Part shown: in pieces, positions 8,359-18,267 of the stretch | Layout of the letters: the number at the start of each line of letters is the position of its first letter | Numbering within the stretch: the stretch's first letter is position 1 | Source of the DNA: Cyclobacteriaceae bacterium | Lineage (GTDB): Bacteria; Bacteroidota; Bacteroidia; Cytophagales; Cyclobacteriaceae | DNA: 64,000 nucleotides | Reading direction: 5' to 3' | Assembly: GCA_027533395.1 (NCBI GenBank) | Contig: JAPZUF010000014.1 | Span: 1-64,000 of the forward strand | Position numbers and translations under genes: made by a program | Notes under the pieces: generated by a model | Databases searched by the model: none | Told to the model about the DNA's origin: nothing | The model's input: only the letters and a program-made list of their open reading frames with translations

Positions 8359-9687
8359 TCAATCCCTTACAGGTTCCATGGTTTTTATAAAATATACGGC
8401 ATCCAAAACCTTATACCAATTTTTAGATGTTACATGAGAGCTATGGTCAAATAGACGTAAGCTGGTGCCATTAGAGAAGAATGGTTCATTTGCAGATTGC
8501 CTTAGTGAAACAAATGCTTGCTTTACACCTCTATTAACCAACTGTTGCTCTAAACTATTTGCCTTAGGTTTTATAACAGCGACACCCCTTTTACCTTCTC
8601 TAAGCAAACCATATTCTCCATCGTAAGAAGTAAAACCAATGGTATAAATTTCGTTGGCGAATTGTTTATAAATTAAGTTCCCCGCTATTACCGCCTCATG
8701 AACCGGGATAAACTTAATCTTGATTGGGTCAATAGATTGGTTATTGCGAATAAAGTGATACGTTGCTCCAATTACTATGACTTTTTTATTAGGATATACT
8801 TCGCTTAACAGGTGCCTTAAATTATCAGCCATCAATTCATCACGTCTGTTGTTAATCGGGAGGAATGATTTCTTGTTTAGAATTAATTTCCACAGACGTG
8901 TCTTGGAATAAGCAATAATACCTTCATCATTGCTTCTGAGCAGTTGAGCCAATTTGTTTTCTCCTAATTTCCTGAGTTCATCGGCCATCCAAATGCTCAA
9001 ATTTCGAAACGAATGCTTTTCTTTATTACTCATTTTGTAGCGCAATTTTGCCAATCCACCTTTCATACCGGTTTGTTGATATCCGGATTCAATATCCTTC
9101 CAAACAGCCATGTAGTTGGTGAAATTTTCATTCTTCAGGATTGCAGAATTTTTCTCCTGAAAAAAAGTTTCCCAAAAACGACTGTAATTATTGTTATCAA
9201 AACCGTAAGACGAGCTAAACTTGCAATCAAAACCAGCAAACTCAATGTTATTTCCTGCTGCTTTTCGCTGCTCAATAAATGAATAGAAAGATTGCAATTG
9301 TTGGGTTTTCCAAAATCCCCAGAGCGCTTTTTTTATGCTTTCAGACTTGCCTGTCTTTTGAAATTCTTTGTTGGCTTGCAACAGATCAAACATACCCGCT
9401 TCAAATAGAACAACATCAAAATCCATTTCCTCTGTTAAAAACTCCACAATCTTCGTCCTGACCTTAAACGTAGCACCATCTTCATGGGTAGCCTCTCCCA
9501 AAAAAACTATTCGTTTGTTACCAACTTCTTTTTTTAAAAGTTGCATGTCTTTATTGCTTGGTAACTCAGTATTGATTACTTGAGCATGGTTTGATAGCCA
9601 CTCGTTAGATAACTGAGGAGATTGTGCGACTAAAAATTGTGTAGTACTTAAAGCTAATAATACTGAAATTAAAATTCCCTTTTTCAT
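8359..9687 (-). CDS. Erythromycin esterase-family protein, secreted
   Basis: The ATG at 9687 gives 442 residues and places a good signal peptide (MKKGILISVLLALSTTQFLV, ending Ala-Gln) at the very start; a longer frame from 9765 adds an unlikely extension. The catalytic hallmarks of the erythromycin esterase / EreA-like superfamily are visible: VFLGEATHEDGATF near residue 50, VVLFEAG, FAGFDCKF and a late VIGATYHFIRN. Characterised members hydrolyse macrolide lactones, but many environmental relatives have other, unknown substrates. Resistance should not be assumed. The gene stands alone between two regulatory clusters. Confidence 0.75.
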   Translation of the reverse strand: MKKGILISVLLALSTTQFLVAQSPQLSNEWLSNHAQVINTELPSNKDMQLLKKEVGNKRIVFLGEATHEDGATFKVRTKIVEFLTEEMDFDVVLFEAGMFDLLQANKEFQKTGKSESIKKALWGFWKTQQLQSFYSFIEQRKAAGNNIEFAGFDCKFSSSYGFDNNNYSRFWETFFQEKNSAILKNENFTNYMAVWKDIESGYQQTGMKGGLAKLRYKMSNKEKHSFRNLSIWMADELRKLGENKLAQLLRSNDEGIIAYSKTRLWKLILNKKSFLPINNRRDELMADNLRHLLSEVYPNKKVIVIGATYHFIRNNQSIDPIKIKFIPVHEAVIAGNLIYKQFANEIYTIGFTSYDGEYGLLREGKRGVAVIKPKANSLEQQLVNRGVKQAFVSLRQSANEPFFSNGTSLRLFDHSSHVTSKNWYKVLDAVYFIKTMEPVRD

Positions 9688-9904
9688 TTTTTGTGAATTC
9701 TTTAGTGTTGATAAACAGTGCAGAGTTCCATAAAATGAAGTTGTAAAGAAAATTAGATTGGCCACATCACTTGAAATTCGTTTGAAATGATTTTTTTCTG
9801 ATGTGAATTGATTTAACGACTTTTAAAATTGTCGATAGTCTGTGATTGCACTATGGCTTTCTTTTCTAATAAAGTAAAAACTATATTTTGAAAACCATAT
9901 CCGT

Positions 9905-10663
9905 TTACATATCTAGCCAATTTTTGAAAATGGTAACTTTTTCGGCAGAAATAACAATGTCAAATTTAGGTTGAGGTTGTAAAACTACTTTTAATTGCCT
10001 GGATGAATACCGGATAACTTCTTTTATCGAGTTTATGTTAGCAATTAGTTTTCTGTTTAGTCTAAAGAAGTATTTTGGTTCTAATTCTTTTTCAAGAGAA
10101 TCAAGTGTTTCGTCTGTAAGAAAAGTTTCGTTAGTATTTGTTGTTAAAAATACATTTCTCTCTACGGCATATAAATAAGCGATTTCATCTACAGGTATAC
10201 TTTTTATTTTATGCCCTTGGCTTACGATAATTCTTGTTTTGTATGTTTTGTTTTCTAAAAACATACTACTTAATTTTTCTAATGTCTTGTAGCTGTTTTT
10301 CAGATCAAATTTAGTTCTATAGTACCTTTCTAAACTTTGTTTTAATTCTGACTCGTCAATTGGTTTTAGTAAATAATCTATGCCGTTGTGTTTAAATGCT
10401 TTTATGGCATATTGGTTATATGCTGTTGTAAAAATAATGGGTGCGTTAACTTTAGTTTGTTCAAATATTTTAAAACTATTTCCATCCTTTAATTCTATAT
10501 CCAGAAAAACCAAGTCTGCATCATTGACCAGAAACCATTTTACAGCAGTTTCTATACTGTTAAGTATGACTGTAATTTGAAACGATGGAGCATGTTCTTT
10601 AAGTAGAAATACGAGTTTATCTGCGGCTAGCTTTTCGTCTTCAATGATTACGATTTTTTCCAT
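9905..10663 (-). CDS. LytTR-family response regulator
   Basis: The protein has 252 residues: a receiver domain (VIIEDEKLAADKL, Asp in LVFLDIELKDGNSF, TT of IFTTAYNQY, Lys of DYLLKPIDE) and a C-terminal LytTR domain with YFFRLNRKLIANINSI. Five bp separate it from the upstream sensor kinase gene. It is the last gene of a likely four-gene operon: TonB receptor, DUF4249 lipoprotein, kinase, regulator. That setting suggests control of the same uptake genes or of a linked surface function. Confidence 0.93.
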   Translation of the reverse strand: MEKIVIIEDEKLAADKLVFLLKEHAPSFQITVILNSIETAVKWFLVNDADLVFLDIELKDGNSFKIFEQTKVNAPIIFTTAYNQYAIKAFKHNGIDYLLKPIDESELKQSLERYYRTKFDLKNSYKTLEKLSSMFLENKTYKTRIIVSQGHKIKSIPVDEIAYLYAVERNVFLTTNTNETFLTDETLDSLEKELEPKYFFRLNRKLIANINSIKEVIRYSSRQLKVVLQPQPKFDIVISAEKVTIFKNWLDM

Positions 10664-10668
10664 TTCTG

Positions 10669-11694
10669 CTATTTTTCTACTGGTAATTCGGATATGTAGT
10701 AGTTATCCGAAATATAGAATTTAGGTTCTTCAAGGCCTAGTAAATGATATTTCTCAATTAAATTTTTTTGGCCGATTCCTGTACTTACAACATCTTGCAA
10801 GTCAGCCAGGTATGTATTTCGAACTATGATGTTTGACTCTGTTTCTTCTATGTAAATGTATAACGTATCATCAGCCTCTACACGGCTATGTTTAAGTGCG
10901 TTTTCTACAACAAGTTGCATAGATAATGGAGGAATAAGTCTATTTAAGATAGTTGTACTTAAATTTATAGTAACCTGTAAGGAATCTCCATATCTTATTT
11001 TATGAAGAAATAGATAAGCGTTTAAGAAATCTATTTCTCTTTCTACTTTTACAAGGTTTTCGTTATTCAGTTCTAATACATAACGAAAAACATCGGCAAA
11101 TTTTTTTATAAATAGATCTGATTTCTTTGAATCCGTATAGACCAAACTAGAGAGTACGTTTAATGAGTTAAAAAGGAAATGAGGGTTAATCTGACTTTTT
11201 AAGGCCTCATATTTTGCCAGATAGTTTTTCTTTTCCAGAATTTTAGATTTCATATAAAGCGATTCATTATCTTCATTTAATGCCATAAACTCATGCAGCG
11301 CTACCAGCATGAAAATGGAAATGAAAAACATAATCAAAGAAATTATTTCGAAACCAAAATCGTTATCTCTGTTGTCATCTACTTCAATAAAAAAATCTTT
11401 TGTGAGAATAGAAATACTCGTAAGGATGGCCACTAAGGTGATGATTAAAGCAGATTCCAGAATAAATCGTTTAAACTGGTTAATTCCCCACGGCATAAAA
11501 GTATTCATGAAGGCCACTATTTTACTAATCAAATAACTAAGCGGAAGAAGCACAACCAAAATCGCAAAAAGTCCAAAAACGAAATCTTTAAAAAAGAAGA
11601 TACCGAATTCAAGAGAATCTTCTACTGCTAATAAGCTCGATACTACTAAAGCAATGAAGCAGTGGTAAATCCAATATCTTCTATCTGTAAGCAT
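10669..11694 (-). CDS. LytS-type sensor histidine kinase
   Basis: The protein has 341 residues. Four membrane spans occupy the first ~150 residues, followed by the PF06580 kinase motif ALKSQINPHFLFNSLNVL (phosphorylated His), the N-box QLVVENALKHS and a short G-box TGIGQKNLIEKY. The ATPase region is compact, as usual for this class. It has no periplasmic sensing loop of note. The start codon is 3 bp after the stop of the DUF4249 gene. Partner of the LytTR regulator immediately downstream. Confidence 0.92.
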   Translation of the reverse strand: MLTDRRYWIYHCFIALVVSSLLAVEDSLEFGIFFFKDFVFGLFAILVVLLPLSYLISKIVAFMNTFMPWGINQFKRFILESALIITLVAILTSISILTKDFFIEVDDNRDNDFGFEIISLIMFFISIFMLVALHEFMALNEDNESLYMKSKILEKKNYLAKYEALKSQINPHFLFNSLNVLSSLVYTDSKKSDLFIKKFADVFRYVLELNNENLVKVEREIDFLNAYLFLHKIRYGDSLQVTINLSTTILNRLIPPLSMQLVVENALKHSRVEADDTLYIYIEETESNIIVRNTYLADLQDVVSTGIGQKNLIEKYHLLGLEEPKFYISDNYYISELPVEK

Positions 11695-11697
11695 TAA

Positions 11698-12561
11698 TTA
11701 GTTTGGCTTTATGGTTAATGTTTTTTCATCTATTTCTACAACACTAAAATAGCCTAATGCTTCAATATCGGGGTTTACTTTATTTATAATATTTCCTTTT
11801 ATTCCCGATGGTGGTATATCAAACAATTGGCCGGTTTGGCCGGTTTGTTCGAAAAGTAAAAATAGGTAATCGTAATAAGCTTTTGATATTCCAATTTGTC
11901 GCACTAAGGCTAAATCTCCGGGGTTAAAAACTTTCTCTTCGCTTGGTAAATAACCCACGATAGATTTTCCATTAAATAACTTGTCGGATGCTATAAGGTT
12001 TTGGCTATTTCCGGGGTCTGGAATTATACTGTTTTTGCCGTTTTGTAAGAGTTCCCAAAAGTAATAGTTAGTTTCATTAGCCGGATCTGTGAAGTCTATG
12101 GATACTTTAATGCCTTCATCTTCGAATTGATTTTCTTCTTCAAAAATTTGATAAATATTTTCAATTTCCGGCACGCTTACTAATTTTTCTTTGGCTGTAT
12201 ATTCCTGGCCATTCCAAGTAATGTTCAAAGTATATTCTACATCTTTTTCCGGTAGTAAGCCAACGGTAGAATATATGCCTTGTGTGCCTTCTTCTTTTAA
12301 TAGTTCATAGGTATTTCCTTTGCTATCGCTAATGGTAACTATCGCATTGTTTACACGCGGTGTCTGCACATTGTCGAAGTAATTTCCGAGAGTACTTAAT
12401 TTTACGGATTGCTTTTGATTTTCTTTTCCTTTTACTAATTCTAATTGTGCTTCTACCACTAATAAATTTGGCGATGCGGGTAACTTTAAAGTAATTTCTT
12501 TATCGCACGATGTAAGAATTACTACCAGGATAAGTATAAAAAGATTTTTAATCGTTTTCAT
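11698..12561 (-). CDS. DUF4249-family lipoprotein
   Basis: The protein has 287 residues and a lipoprotein signal with lipobox LTSC (Cys19). The beta-rich body, with an N-terminal Ig-like part (PASPNLLVVEAQLE, NAIVTISDSKGN), matches the DUF4249 family. This family is usually encoded beside a TonB-dependent receptor in Bacteroidota and is thought to act as its surface lipoprotein partner, by analogy with SusD. Here it follows the receptor gene by 18 bp and precedes the sensor kinase by 3 bp. The ligand is unknown. Confidence 0.85.
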   Translation of the reverse strand: MKTIKNLFILILVVILTSCDKEITLKLPASPNLLVVEAQLELVKGKENQKQSVKLSTLGNYFDNVQTPRVNNAIVTISDSKGNTYELLKEEGTQGIYSTVGLLPEKDVEYTLNITWNGQEYTAKEKLVSVPEIENIYQIFEEENQFEDEGIKVSIDFTDPANETNYYFWELLQNGKNSIIPDPGNSQNLIASDKLFNGKSIVGYLPSEEKVFNPGDLALVRQIGISKAYYDYLFLLFEQTGQTGQLFDIPPSGIKGNIINKVNPDIEALGYFSVVEIDEKTLTIKPN

Positions 12562-12579
12562 TTTTTTCTATTTAAAAGT

Positions 12580-14952
12580 TTAAAACTTGAAATTGTAGGT
12601 TACACTTGGTAGTATAGGCAATAAGTAGCTTTTATAGGCTCTTACTTTCCCCAAGTTTTCAGGGTCTTCTACGAAGTATATGCTGGTAGCATTTGCTCTG
12701 TTGTATAAATTATATAATCCGAAAACCCATTCATGTCCACCATTTTTCCAATTCACTTTTTTTCCTTTTATAGTAAGTGAAACATCCAGTCTGTGGTAGG
12801 CGGGTAATCTTTCCTGGTTTCTTTGTGTAAAGTGCGGCACAACAATACCGGCAAATTCATACCGACCTACAGGATATGTGCTGGGTATACCGGTTGTAAG
12901 TATAAAGTTAGAGGATAGAGAAATTCTGTCGTTAAATTTGTAAGTACCTACTACAGAAAGGTTGTGGGGTTTATCAAAATTAGCTGCATAGAATTTGCCG
13001 TTGTTTATACCCGGATCTTCATTGGTTAATCCTTTTACTTGTCTTTCTGCTCTTGAGTAGGTGTAGCTTACCCATCCGGTTAATTTGCCGCTGTTTTTCT
13101 TTACAAGTAATTCTAAACCATACGATCGGCCACTTCCTGCCAGTAATTCTGTTTCAATTGAATTGTTACTGATTAAGTCTGCACCATCTACATATTCTAC
13201 CAGGTTATTCATTTTTTTATAGAAGCCTTCCAAGGATAATTCGAATTTGTTATTCGTAAAATTTTTGAAGTAGCCCAATGCAAATTGGTCAGACTCTTGT
13301 GGCTTAATATACGGGCCACTGGGTGCCCATACATCTGTTGGTGCAGGAGCTGTTGTATTCGAAATTAAGTGTAAGTATTGGTATATTCTATTGTAGCTTG
13401 CTTTTATCGAGGTTCTATCATTAAGTATAAGAGTTGATGATATGCGTGGTTCAAAGTTGTTGAAGGTTGAAATGTTATCTCCCTTGTTGTATTTCTTATT
13501 GTCTATTACTTTTCCATTTTCATAGCGTCCTAAAATTGAGTTGTATGTTAAAGGTTGGTTGTTTTCATAGATAGGAATAGTTTGTTCTCCGTTTCTGATA
13601 AAGGCAGAATAACGCAAACCAATATTTATGGATAGTTTTTTAATGGTTTTATCTAAACTCATATATCCTGCAAATTCATTGGCAAATTGGTTATCAAGGT
13701 TTCTGTTGGCTATGGCCGAACCTTTTATTGGTTTAATCTTACCGGGTTCGAACCTATAAGCTTTAGCATCAAAACCATATTCGAATTGCGTATTGTTGTT
13801 GACGAAATAACTAAAATCGGCCTTAGTGTTAAGAGTAATAATTTTTGAAGTTGAATTAAACTGTGCACCAGTAGTTAGCTGATCGAGTGAGTAATCGTAG
13901 TTGGAATAAATAGCGGAGAAATTTGCAAACAACTTATCGTTAAATAAATGGTTCCATCTTAAGGTAGCAGTAGCATTACCCCATTCGCTATTAAATATGC
14001 TGCCGAGCGAGAATTTATCTCTTCCAAAATATCCGGATAAAAATAATCTGTTTTTTTCGTTAATGGTGTAGTTAACTTTTGTATTTAAATCATAAAAGTT
14101 AGCGGTGCTATTGTTATCAATCAATGGAAGAAAAAGATCTCCATACGATCTTCTTCCTGCAATCATGTAAGAACTTTTTTCTTTTACCAATGGCCCTTCA
14201 ACTAACACTCTGGCAGAAATTAAACCAATACCTGCTTCACCGTTAAACTCATTACTATTTCCTTCTCGTTGTCTGATATCCATTACTGAACTCAATCTTC
14301 CTCCATACCTTGCCGGTATACCACCTTTGTATAAGTTTACATCTTTTACTGCATCCGGATTTGCTACAGAGTATAAACCAAACAAATGTGATGAGTTATA
14401 AATAGTTGCTTCGTCTAGTAAAATCAGGTTTTGATCTGCACTACCACCTCTTACATTAAAACCTGCGGCACCATCGGCTACTGCTGTAACACCTGGTAAT
14501 AATTGAAAAGATCTGATGATGTCTGGCTCACCTAACACAGCCGGAAACTCCTTTACTTGTTTGGGCGAAAGTTTTACAATACTCATTTGTGTGTTGGTAA
14601 TATTTAGATTATCGGCCTCTCCGGTAATTACAATTTCATTTAATTCCTGAGATGCAGCATCTAAAGTAATGGTATACGATTCGCTGGTTTCAATTCTTTT
14701 TTCGATAACCTTTGCTTTGTAACCAATGTAGTTAACTATGAGTGTGTAATCTCCTTTGTTAACGGTTAAAGAGTAAAAGCCATAAGCGTTAGTGGCCACA
14801 CCATTCTGAGTGCCTTTAAGTAAAATGGTGGCTCCGATTAACTCTTCTCCGGTTTCAGAATCTTTTATGTATCCGCTAAGCGTAACTTTGTTTTGAGCTA
14901 AGGCAACAGTAGATGTTACCAACAGCAAAATGCTAAACAACTTAAATTTCAT
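12580..14952 (-). CDS. TonB-dependent receptor with N-terminal carboxypeptidase-regulatory-like domain
   Basis: The protein has 790 residues. A signal peptide (ends ALAQ) is followed by a CarboxypepD_reg-like domain (VTLSGYIKDSETGEELIGA), a plug domain (LGEPDIIRSFQLLPGVT, GFNVRGGSADQNLILLD) and a 22-strand barrel ending in the aromatic PSVTYNFKF. It is shorter than SusC proteins and lacks their signature, so a small ligand such as a siderophore, peptide or metal complex is more likely than a glycan. It heads an operon with DUF4249 and a LytS/LytTR pair, which could allow autoregulation by substrate-linked signals. Confidence 0.92.
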   Translation of the reverse strand: MKFKLFSILLLVTSTVALAQNKVTLSGYIKDSETGEELIGATILLKGTQNGVATNAYGFYSLTVNKGDYTLIVNYIGYKAKVIEKRIETSESYTITLDAASQELNEIVITGEADNLNITNTQMSIVKLSPKQVKEFPAVLGEPDIIRSFQLLPGVTAVADGAAGFNVRGGSADQNLILLDEATIYNSSHLFGLYSVANPDAVKDVNLYKGGIPARYGGRLSSVMDIRQREGNSNEFNGEAGIGLISARVLVEGPLVKEKSSYMIAGRRSYGDLFLPLIDNNSTANFYDLNTKVNYTINEKNRLFLSGYFGRDKFSLGSIFNSEWGNATATLRWNHLFNDKLFANFSAIYSNYDYSLDQLTTGAQFNSTSKIITLNTKADFSYFVNNNTQFEYGFDAKAYRFEPGKIKPIKGSAIANRNLDNQFANEFAGYMSLDKTIKKLSINIGLRYSAFIRNGEQTIPIYENNQPLTYNSILGRYENGKVIDNKKYNKGDNISTFNNFEPRISSTLILNDRTSIKASYNRIYQYLHLISNTTAPAPTDVWAPSGPYIKPQESDQFALGYFKNFTNNKFELSLEGFYKKMNNLVEYVDGADLISNNSIETELLAGSGRSYGLELLVKKNSGKLTGWVSYTYSRAERQVKGLTNEDPGINNGKFYAANFDKPHNLSVVGTYKFNDRISLSSNFILTTGIPSTYPVGRYEFAGIVVPHFTQRNQERLPAYHRLDVSLTIKGKKVNWKNGGHEWVFGLYNLYNRANATSIYFVEDPENLGKVRAYKSYLLPILPSVTYNFKF

Positions 14953-15202
14953 ATTTTTTTTTCAGCGAAATTCAGTTGAAAATCAGAGTGTTAATAATTT
15001 TTGTGTATGAACCAAGCAATTTGACGTATGAATAAAGTGATTTCTGATTTGTAAAGCCTTAGCTATTATAGTTACATTGACATTCTATAAATTTCAAAGT
15101 ACCAATAAACAATCACTGAATGTAAACGTTGAGTTTAAAATATTGTCTTTTTCTTAAAGATATTTGATAAATCAAAAATCGGTGTTACATTAGGAATATC
15201 CT

Positions 15203-16768
15203 ATGTCTAAGTTTAGAGTACATCTTTTAATTGCGTTGAGCTTGTTTTTTTGGTCCAAGGCATGGTCTCAAAGTGATAAAGTTTTAGACAGCCTTAAATT
15301 TTCAATAGTAAAATCTGAGAATGATTCAATAAAATCAATAGCTCTCGCAAGATTCGGCTTTTATCTCCATGATATTGATTCTGATAGTTCACTTTTTTAT
15401 TCATCTAAAGCTTTAAAACTGGCCGAAAAAATAAACTTTAAATTGGGAATTGGTGAAAGTTGTTATGCACTAAGCCATTACTATTGGATTACTGGGTTGT
15501 ATCGTGAAGCTTTAAATCTAGCTTTAAAATCTTTATCCATTTTCGAATTGGATATAAATAACAATGCAAAGAGAATTGCTGATACAAACATTCTGATAGG
15601 CAATATATATAGTTACTTAAATGATTATGAGCTTGCAAAAAAGTATTACAAAAAGACAGAAGATGTATTATTTAAATTCACAGATTTAGCATTAAAAACT
15701 CGTTGCTATAATAATCTTGGGTATATATACATGAAACAAGAAAACTATGATTCTGCATCCCATTACCTAAATGAATCTTTAATTATTAATAGAAAAAATT
15801 TAAACATAAGGGGTGAAGCTTATAATTTGAGTAACTTGGGAGAAATAGCTTTGAAAGAGAAAAGATTTGATGAAGCTATATCTCTATTGAAAGAGTCAAA
15901 CTCCTTAACAGAAAAAGTTGGTGAGTTACGTTTAAAAGCTCGTAACTATGGAGAGGTATCAAAAATTTATAGTGCCCTTAGAAAAATAAAATTAGCGCAA
16001 TCATATGCTCAAATGTCTTTCCTTACTTCAAGACAAATTAGTGCAAGCTTCGAGAAAAAGGAAGCTGCTAAATTGTTATACCAAATTATGGAAAGCAAAG
16101 GAAAAAGTGATTCCGCTTTAATGTATCACAAAATTTATATGAAAATTGAAGACAGTCTTCTCCGTAAAAGATTGACTGTTGAAACCCAGTTATTAGTGAA
16201 TAATTATGAATTACTTAAAAAAGAGGCAGAAGTTAAGTTGCTTAAAAGTGAAAATGAATTAACTAAAGCCCAACTATTAATTGATGTTCAGAAAATTAAG
16301 AATCAAAAAGCAATAATTTTTCTATCAGTACTCTTATTAGCTATTTTGTTACTTCTAATTTTTGTCAATTATAGAAGATATAAGTCGAATTTAGAATACT
16401 CGAAAACTTTAACAGCAGTAAACGAAAAAATAAGTTCTCAAAATGAAGAGATAAAATATAAATCAGAAGAATTACAGACACTTAACGAAAAACTTTCGGA
16501 ACTGAATGAAAAGTTAGAAATTAAAGTAGAAGAAAGAACAAAGCAACTTCTTGATCGAAATTTACAGTTAGAAGAATATGCCTTTATCAATTCACATAAA
16601 TTAAGAGGTCCATTAGCCTCGATTCTTGGATTGATTCATTTATTTGAAAAGCAATTAATTTCGCAAGATGAATTTAGTGAAACATTAGTGAAATTGAAAA
16701 ATTCATCTATAAAACTTGATCGCATAATCGCTGAAATTAATGAAGTCTTGAATAGGTCTTATAAATAA
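15203..16768 (+). CDS. TPR sensor protein with histidine-kinase-like H-box but no ATPase domain
   Basis: The protein has 521 residues: signal peptide (ending AWSQ), a TPR array over about residues 30-330, a short coiled coil, one membrane span (~370-390, IIFLSVLLLAILLLLIFV), a long coiled coil, then INSHKLRGPLASILGL with His465. It ends 56 residues later, after the second dimerisation helix. A HATPase domain is absent, and the next 270 bp hold no in-frame continuation. The motif is the DHp helix of histidine kinases, so the protein may accept or relay phosphate, or act as a scaffold that pairs with separate kinases. It resembles the protein at 48612-50138. It stands alone, divergent from the TonB receptor operon. 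Confidence 0.8.
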   Translation: MSKFRVHLLIALSLFFWSKAWSQSDKVLDSLKFSIVKSENDSIKSIALARFGFYLHDIDSDSSLFYSSKALKLAEKINFKLGIGESCYALSHYYWITGLYREALNLALKSLSIFELDINNNAKRIADTNILIGNIYSYLNDYELAKKYYKKTEDVLFKFTDLALKTRCYNNLGYIYMKQENYDSASHYLNESLIINRKNLNIRGEAYNLSNLGEIALKEKRFDEAISLLKESNSLTEKVGELRLKARNYGEVSKIYSALRKIKLAQSYAQMSFLTSRQISASFEKKEAAKLLYQIMESKGKSDSALMYHKIYMKIEDSLLRKRLTVETQLLVNNYELLKKEAEVKLLKSENELTKAQLLIDVQKIKNQKAIIFLSVLLLAILLLLIFVNYRRYKSNLEYSKTLTAVNEKISSQNEEIKYKSEELQTLNEKLSELNEKLEIKVEERTKQLLDRNLQLEEYAFINSHKLRGPLASILGLIHLFEKQLISQDEFSETLVKLKNSSIKLDRIIAEINEVLNRSYK

Positions 16769-17042
16769 CTGTTGTTATTTTATGTTCAATTAGGGGCTAA
16801 GCAAAATTTCCACTTACATATTGTTACATTCTTTTGCACAGTTTAAACGTGACTAATTCAGCAAAATACTTATTGTCAGAGTAAAAGTAAAATTGCTAAA
16901 ATTTTAATAGTTGTTTTTAGATTAAAAGAAGATTCATCTAATGTATTAACATAGCATATGACCCCTATATGTTCATCATTACTTCTGTTATGAAAATATC
17001 TTTGCTTCATTAACATTTATATGAGGGTTAAAAAAAATATAG

Positions 17043-17825
17043 CTATTTTTTAGATGCCATTATTTTGGCTGCAATACTCAAACGTAGTTTGCTTGAAGGA
17101 GTTATGCTAGAAAAAAAAGCCAAAAACTTGTTTTTAAATCCAGGTATTACATGAAGTTTGCCTTTCATCATCCCTTCGAAACCAGCAGCAGCAACATCTT
17201 TGGCCGACATTACACCACTTTCGTATAGTTTTGCCATCTGCATATCAGCTCTTTCCTTAAATTCAGTATTCGTTGCTCCTGGTGATAATACTGTTGCAAT
17301 TACACCAGTATTTTCAAATTCTTTATGTATTGCCTCAGTTAAGCTAATAACATAAGCTTTCGTAGCACCATAAACAGCAAAGTAAGGGTCAGGCTGAATG
17401 CCTGCTGTTGAAGCAACATTTAAAATTCTTCCGTTTCCGTTCTTAATCATTTTATTTGCAAAATAATGGGTGAGTTTTGTTAAGCTGCTTACGTTAACAT
17501 TTATCATCTCTGAATACTTTTCTATATCACGATCCGAAAAATTTCCATAATCACCAAAGCCAGCATTGTTTACTAAGTATGTAACAGTAAGTCCATTTTT
17601 TTCGATATAATTTTTTATATCAACAAATCCGTCTCTCAATGATAAATCCGTATTAACGCAAAAAACATTTACATTATAAGTTTTCAAAATAGTGTTTTTA
17701 GCAAATTCAAGCTTGTTTTTATTTCTCGACACAAGTACTAAATCAATGTTATTGCTTGCAAATAGCAGAGCTATTTCATAACCGATACCTCCTGAAGCAC
17801 CAGTTACTATTGCTACTTCTCTCAT
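17043..17825 (-). CDS. Short-chain dehydrogenase/reductase (SDR)
   Basis: The protein has 260 residues, the usual classical SDR size. The Rossmann nucleotide-binding motif TGASGGIGYEIALL is near the start, VNNAGFGDYG is the structural NNAG motif, LNVASTAGIQ supplies the catalytic Ser, and YGATKAYVI the Tyr-x-x-x-Lys pair. Arg near the end of strand 2 (SRNKNKLEFAK) suggests a preference for NADP(H). Substrate unknown; similar proteins are annotated as DltE/YqjQ-like oxidoreductases. It starts 1 bp after the DUF2141 gene stop, so the two are probably one transcript. Confidence 0.9.
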   Translation of the reverse strand: MREVAIVTGASGGIGYEIALLFASNNIDLVLVSRNKNKLEFAKNTILKTYNVNVFCVNTDLSLRDGFVDIKNYIEKNGLTVTYLVNNAGFGDYGNFSDRDIEKYSEMINVNVSSLTKLTHYFANKMIKNGNGRILNVASTAGIQPDPYFAVYGATKAYVISLTEAIHKEFENTGVIATVLSPGATNTEFKERADMQMAKLYESGVMSAKDVAAAGFEGMMKGKLHVIPGFKNKFLAFFSSITPSSKLRLSIAAKIMASKK

Positions 17826-17826
17826 A

Positions 17827-18267
17827 TCAGTCTATTAGAATTATGTTTATTGAATTATTGCTTTGACTAAACGTAAACTTACAGTTGGAAAAGTCGGGGC
17901 TTGAAAGTTTCGGTTTGAAGTTGTTTGAAAAACCAAATGGTTCACTAGGATAGCCAAAGAAATTTTTGTCTAAACGCCCATTAGAGTTTAAATCATGAGA
18001 AACCGCTACAGCATAATAACCATATGGAACTTCAAATTTGACTAATACTTCGCTGCCCATTGTTGTTACTTTCAAATTTTTCCAATACTTACTAAATTCC
18101 GGAAATTCATCGACAGCTCTATACAGCCCGACATAAAGTGTTTTACTCTTGTTTTGGATGTTTGAAATTTTAACAGAAAGTTTTTCTGAATTTGTAGCTT
18201 GTTGCCCATGAACACCAAAGGCTAAGACAAAGCATAATGCGAATGTTACCCATTTTAGTATTTGCAT
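17827..18267 (-). CDS. DUF2141-family secreted protein
   Basis: The protein has 146 residues with a signal peptide (ends VHGQQ). The mature domain is a small beta-sandwich with the DUF2141 pattern: LYVGLYRAVDEFPEF, a VPYGYYAVAVSHDLNSNGRLD strand pair with an acidic loop, and FFGYPSEPFGFSNN. The family is common in Bacteroidota and Proteobacteria; no activity is established. It is followed directly by the SDR gene and preceded by a Crp-type regulator gene 79 bp upstream. Confidence 0.88.
   Translation of the reverse strand: MQILKWVTFALCFVLAFGVHGQQATNSEKLSVKISNIQNKSKTLYVGLYRAVDEFPEFSKYWKNLKVTTMGSEVLVKFEVPYGYYAVAVSHDLNSNGRLDKNFFGYPSEPFGFSNNFKPKLSSPDFSNCKFTFSQSNNSINIILID

Noticed and set aside
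8359-9687. Macrolide resistance gene
   Set aside because: The erythromycin-esterase-like fold alone does not prove macrolide hydrolysis; many environmental members have other roles.
16763-16780. 7-bp AT hairpin overlapping the stop codon at 16768
   Set aside because: The stem is all A/T except one pair and has no T-tract; it is too weak to call a terminator.
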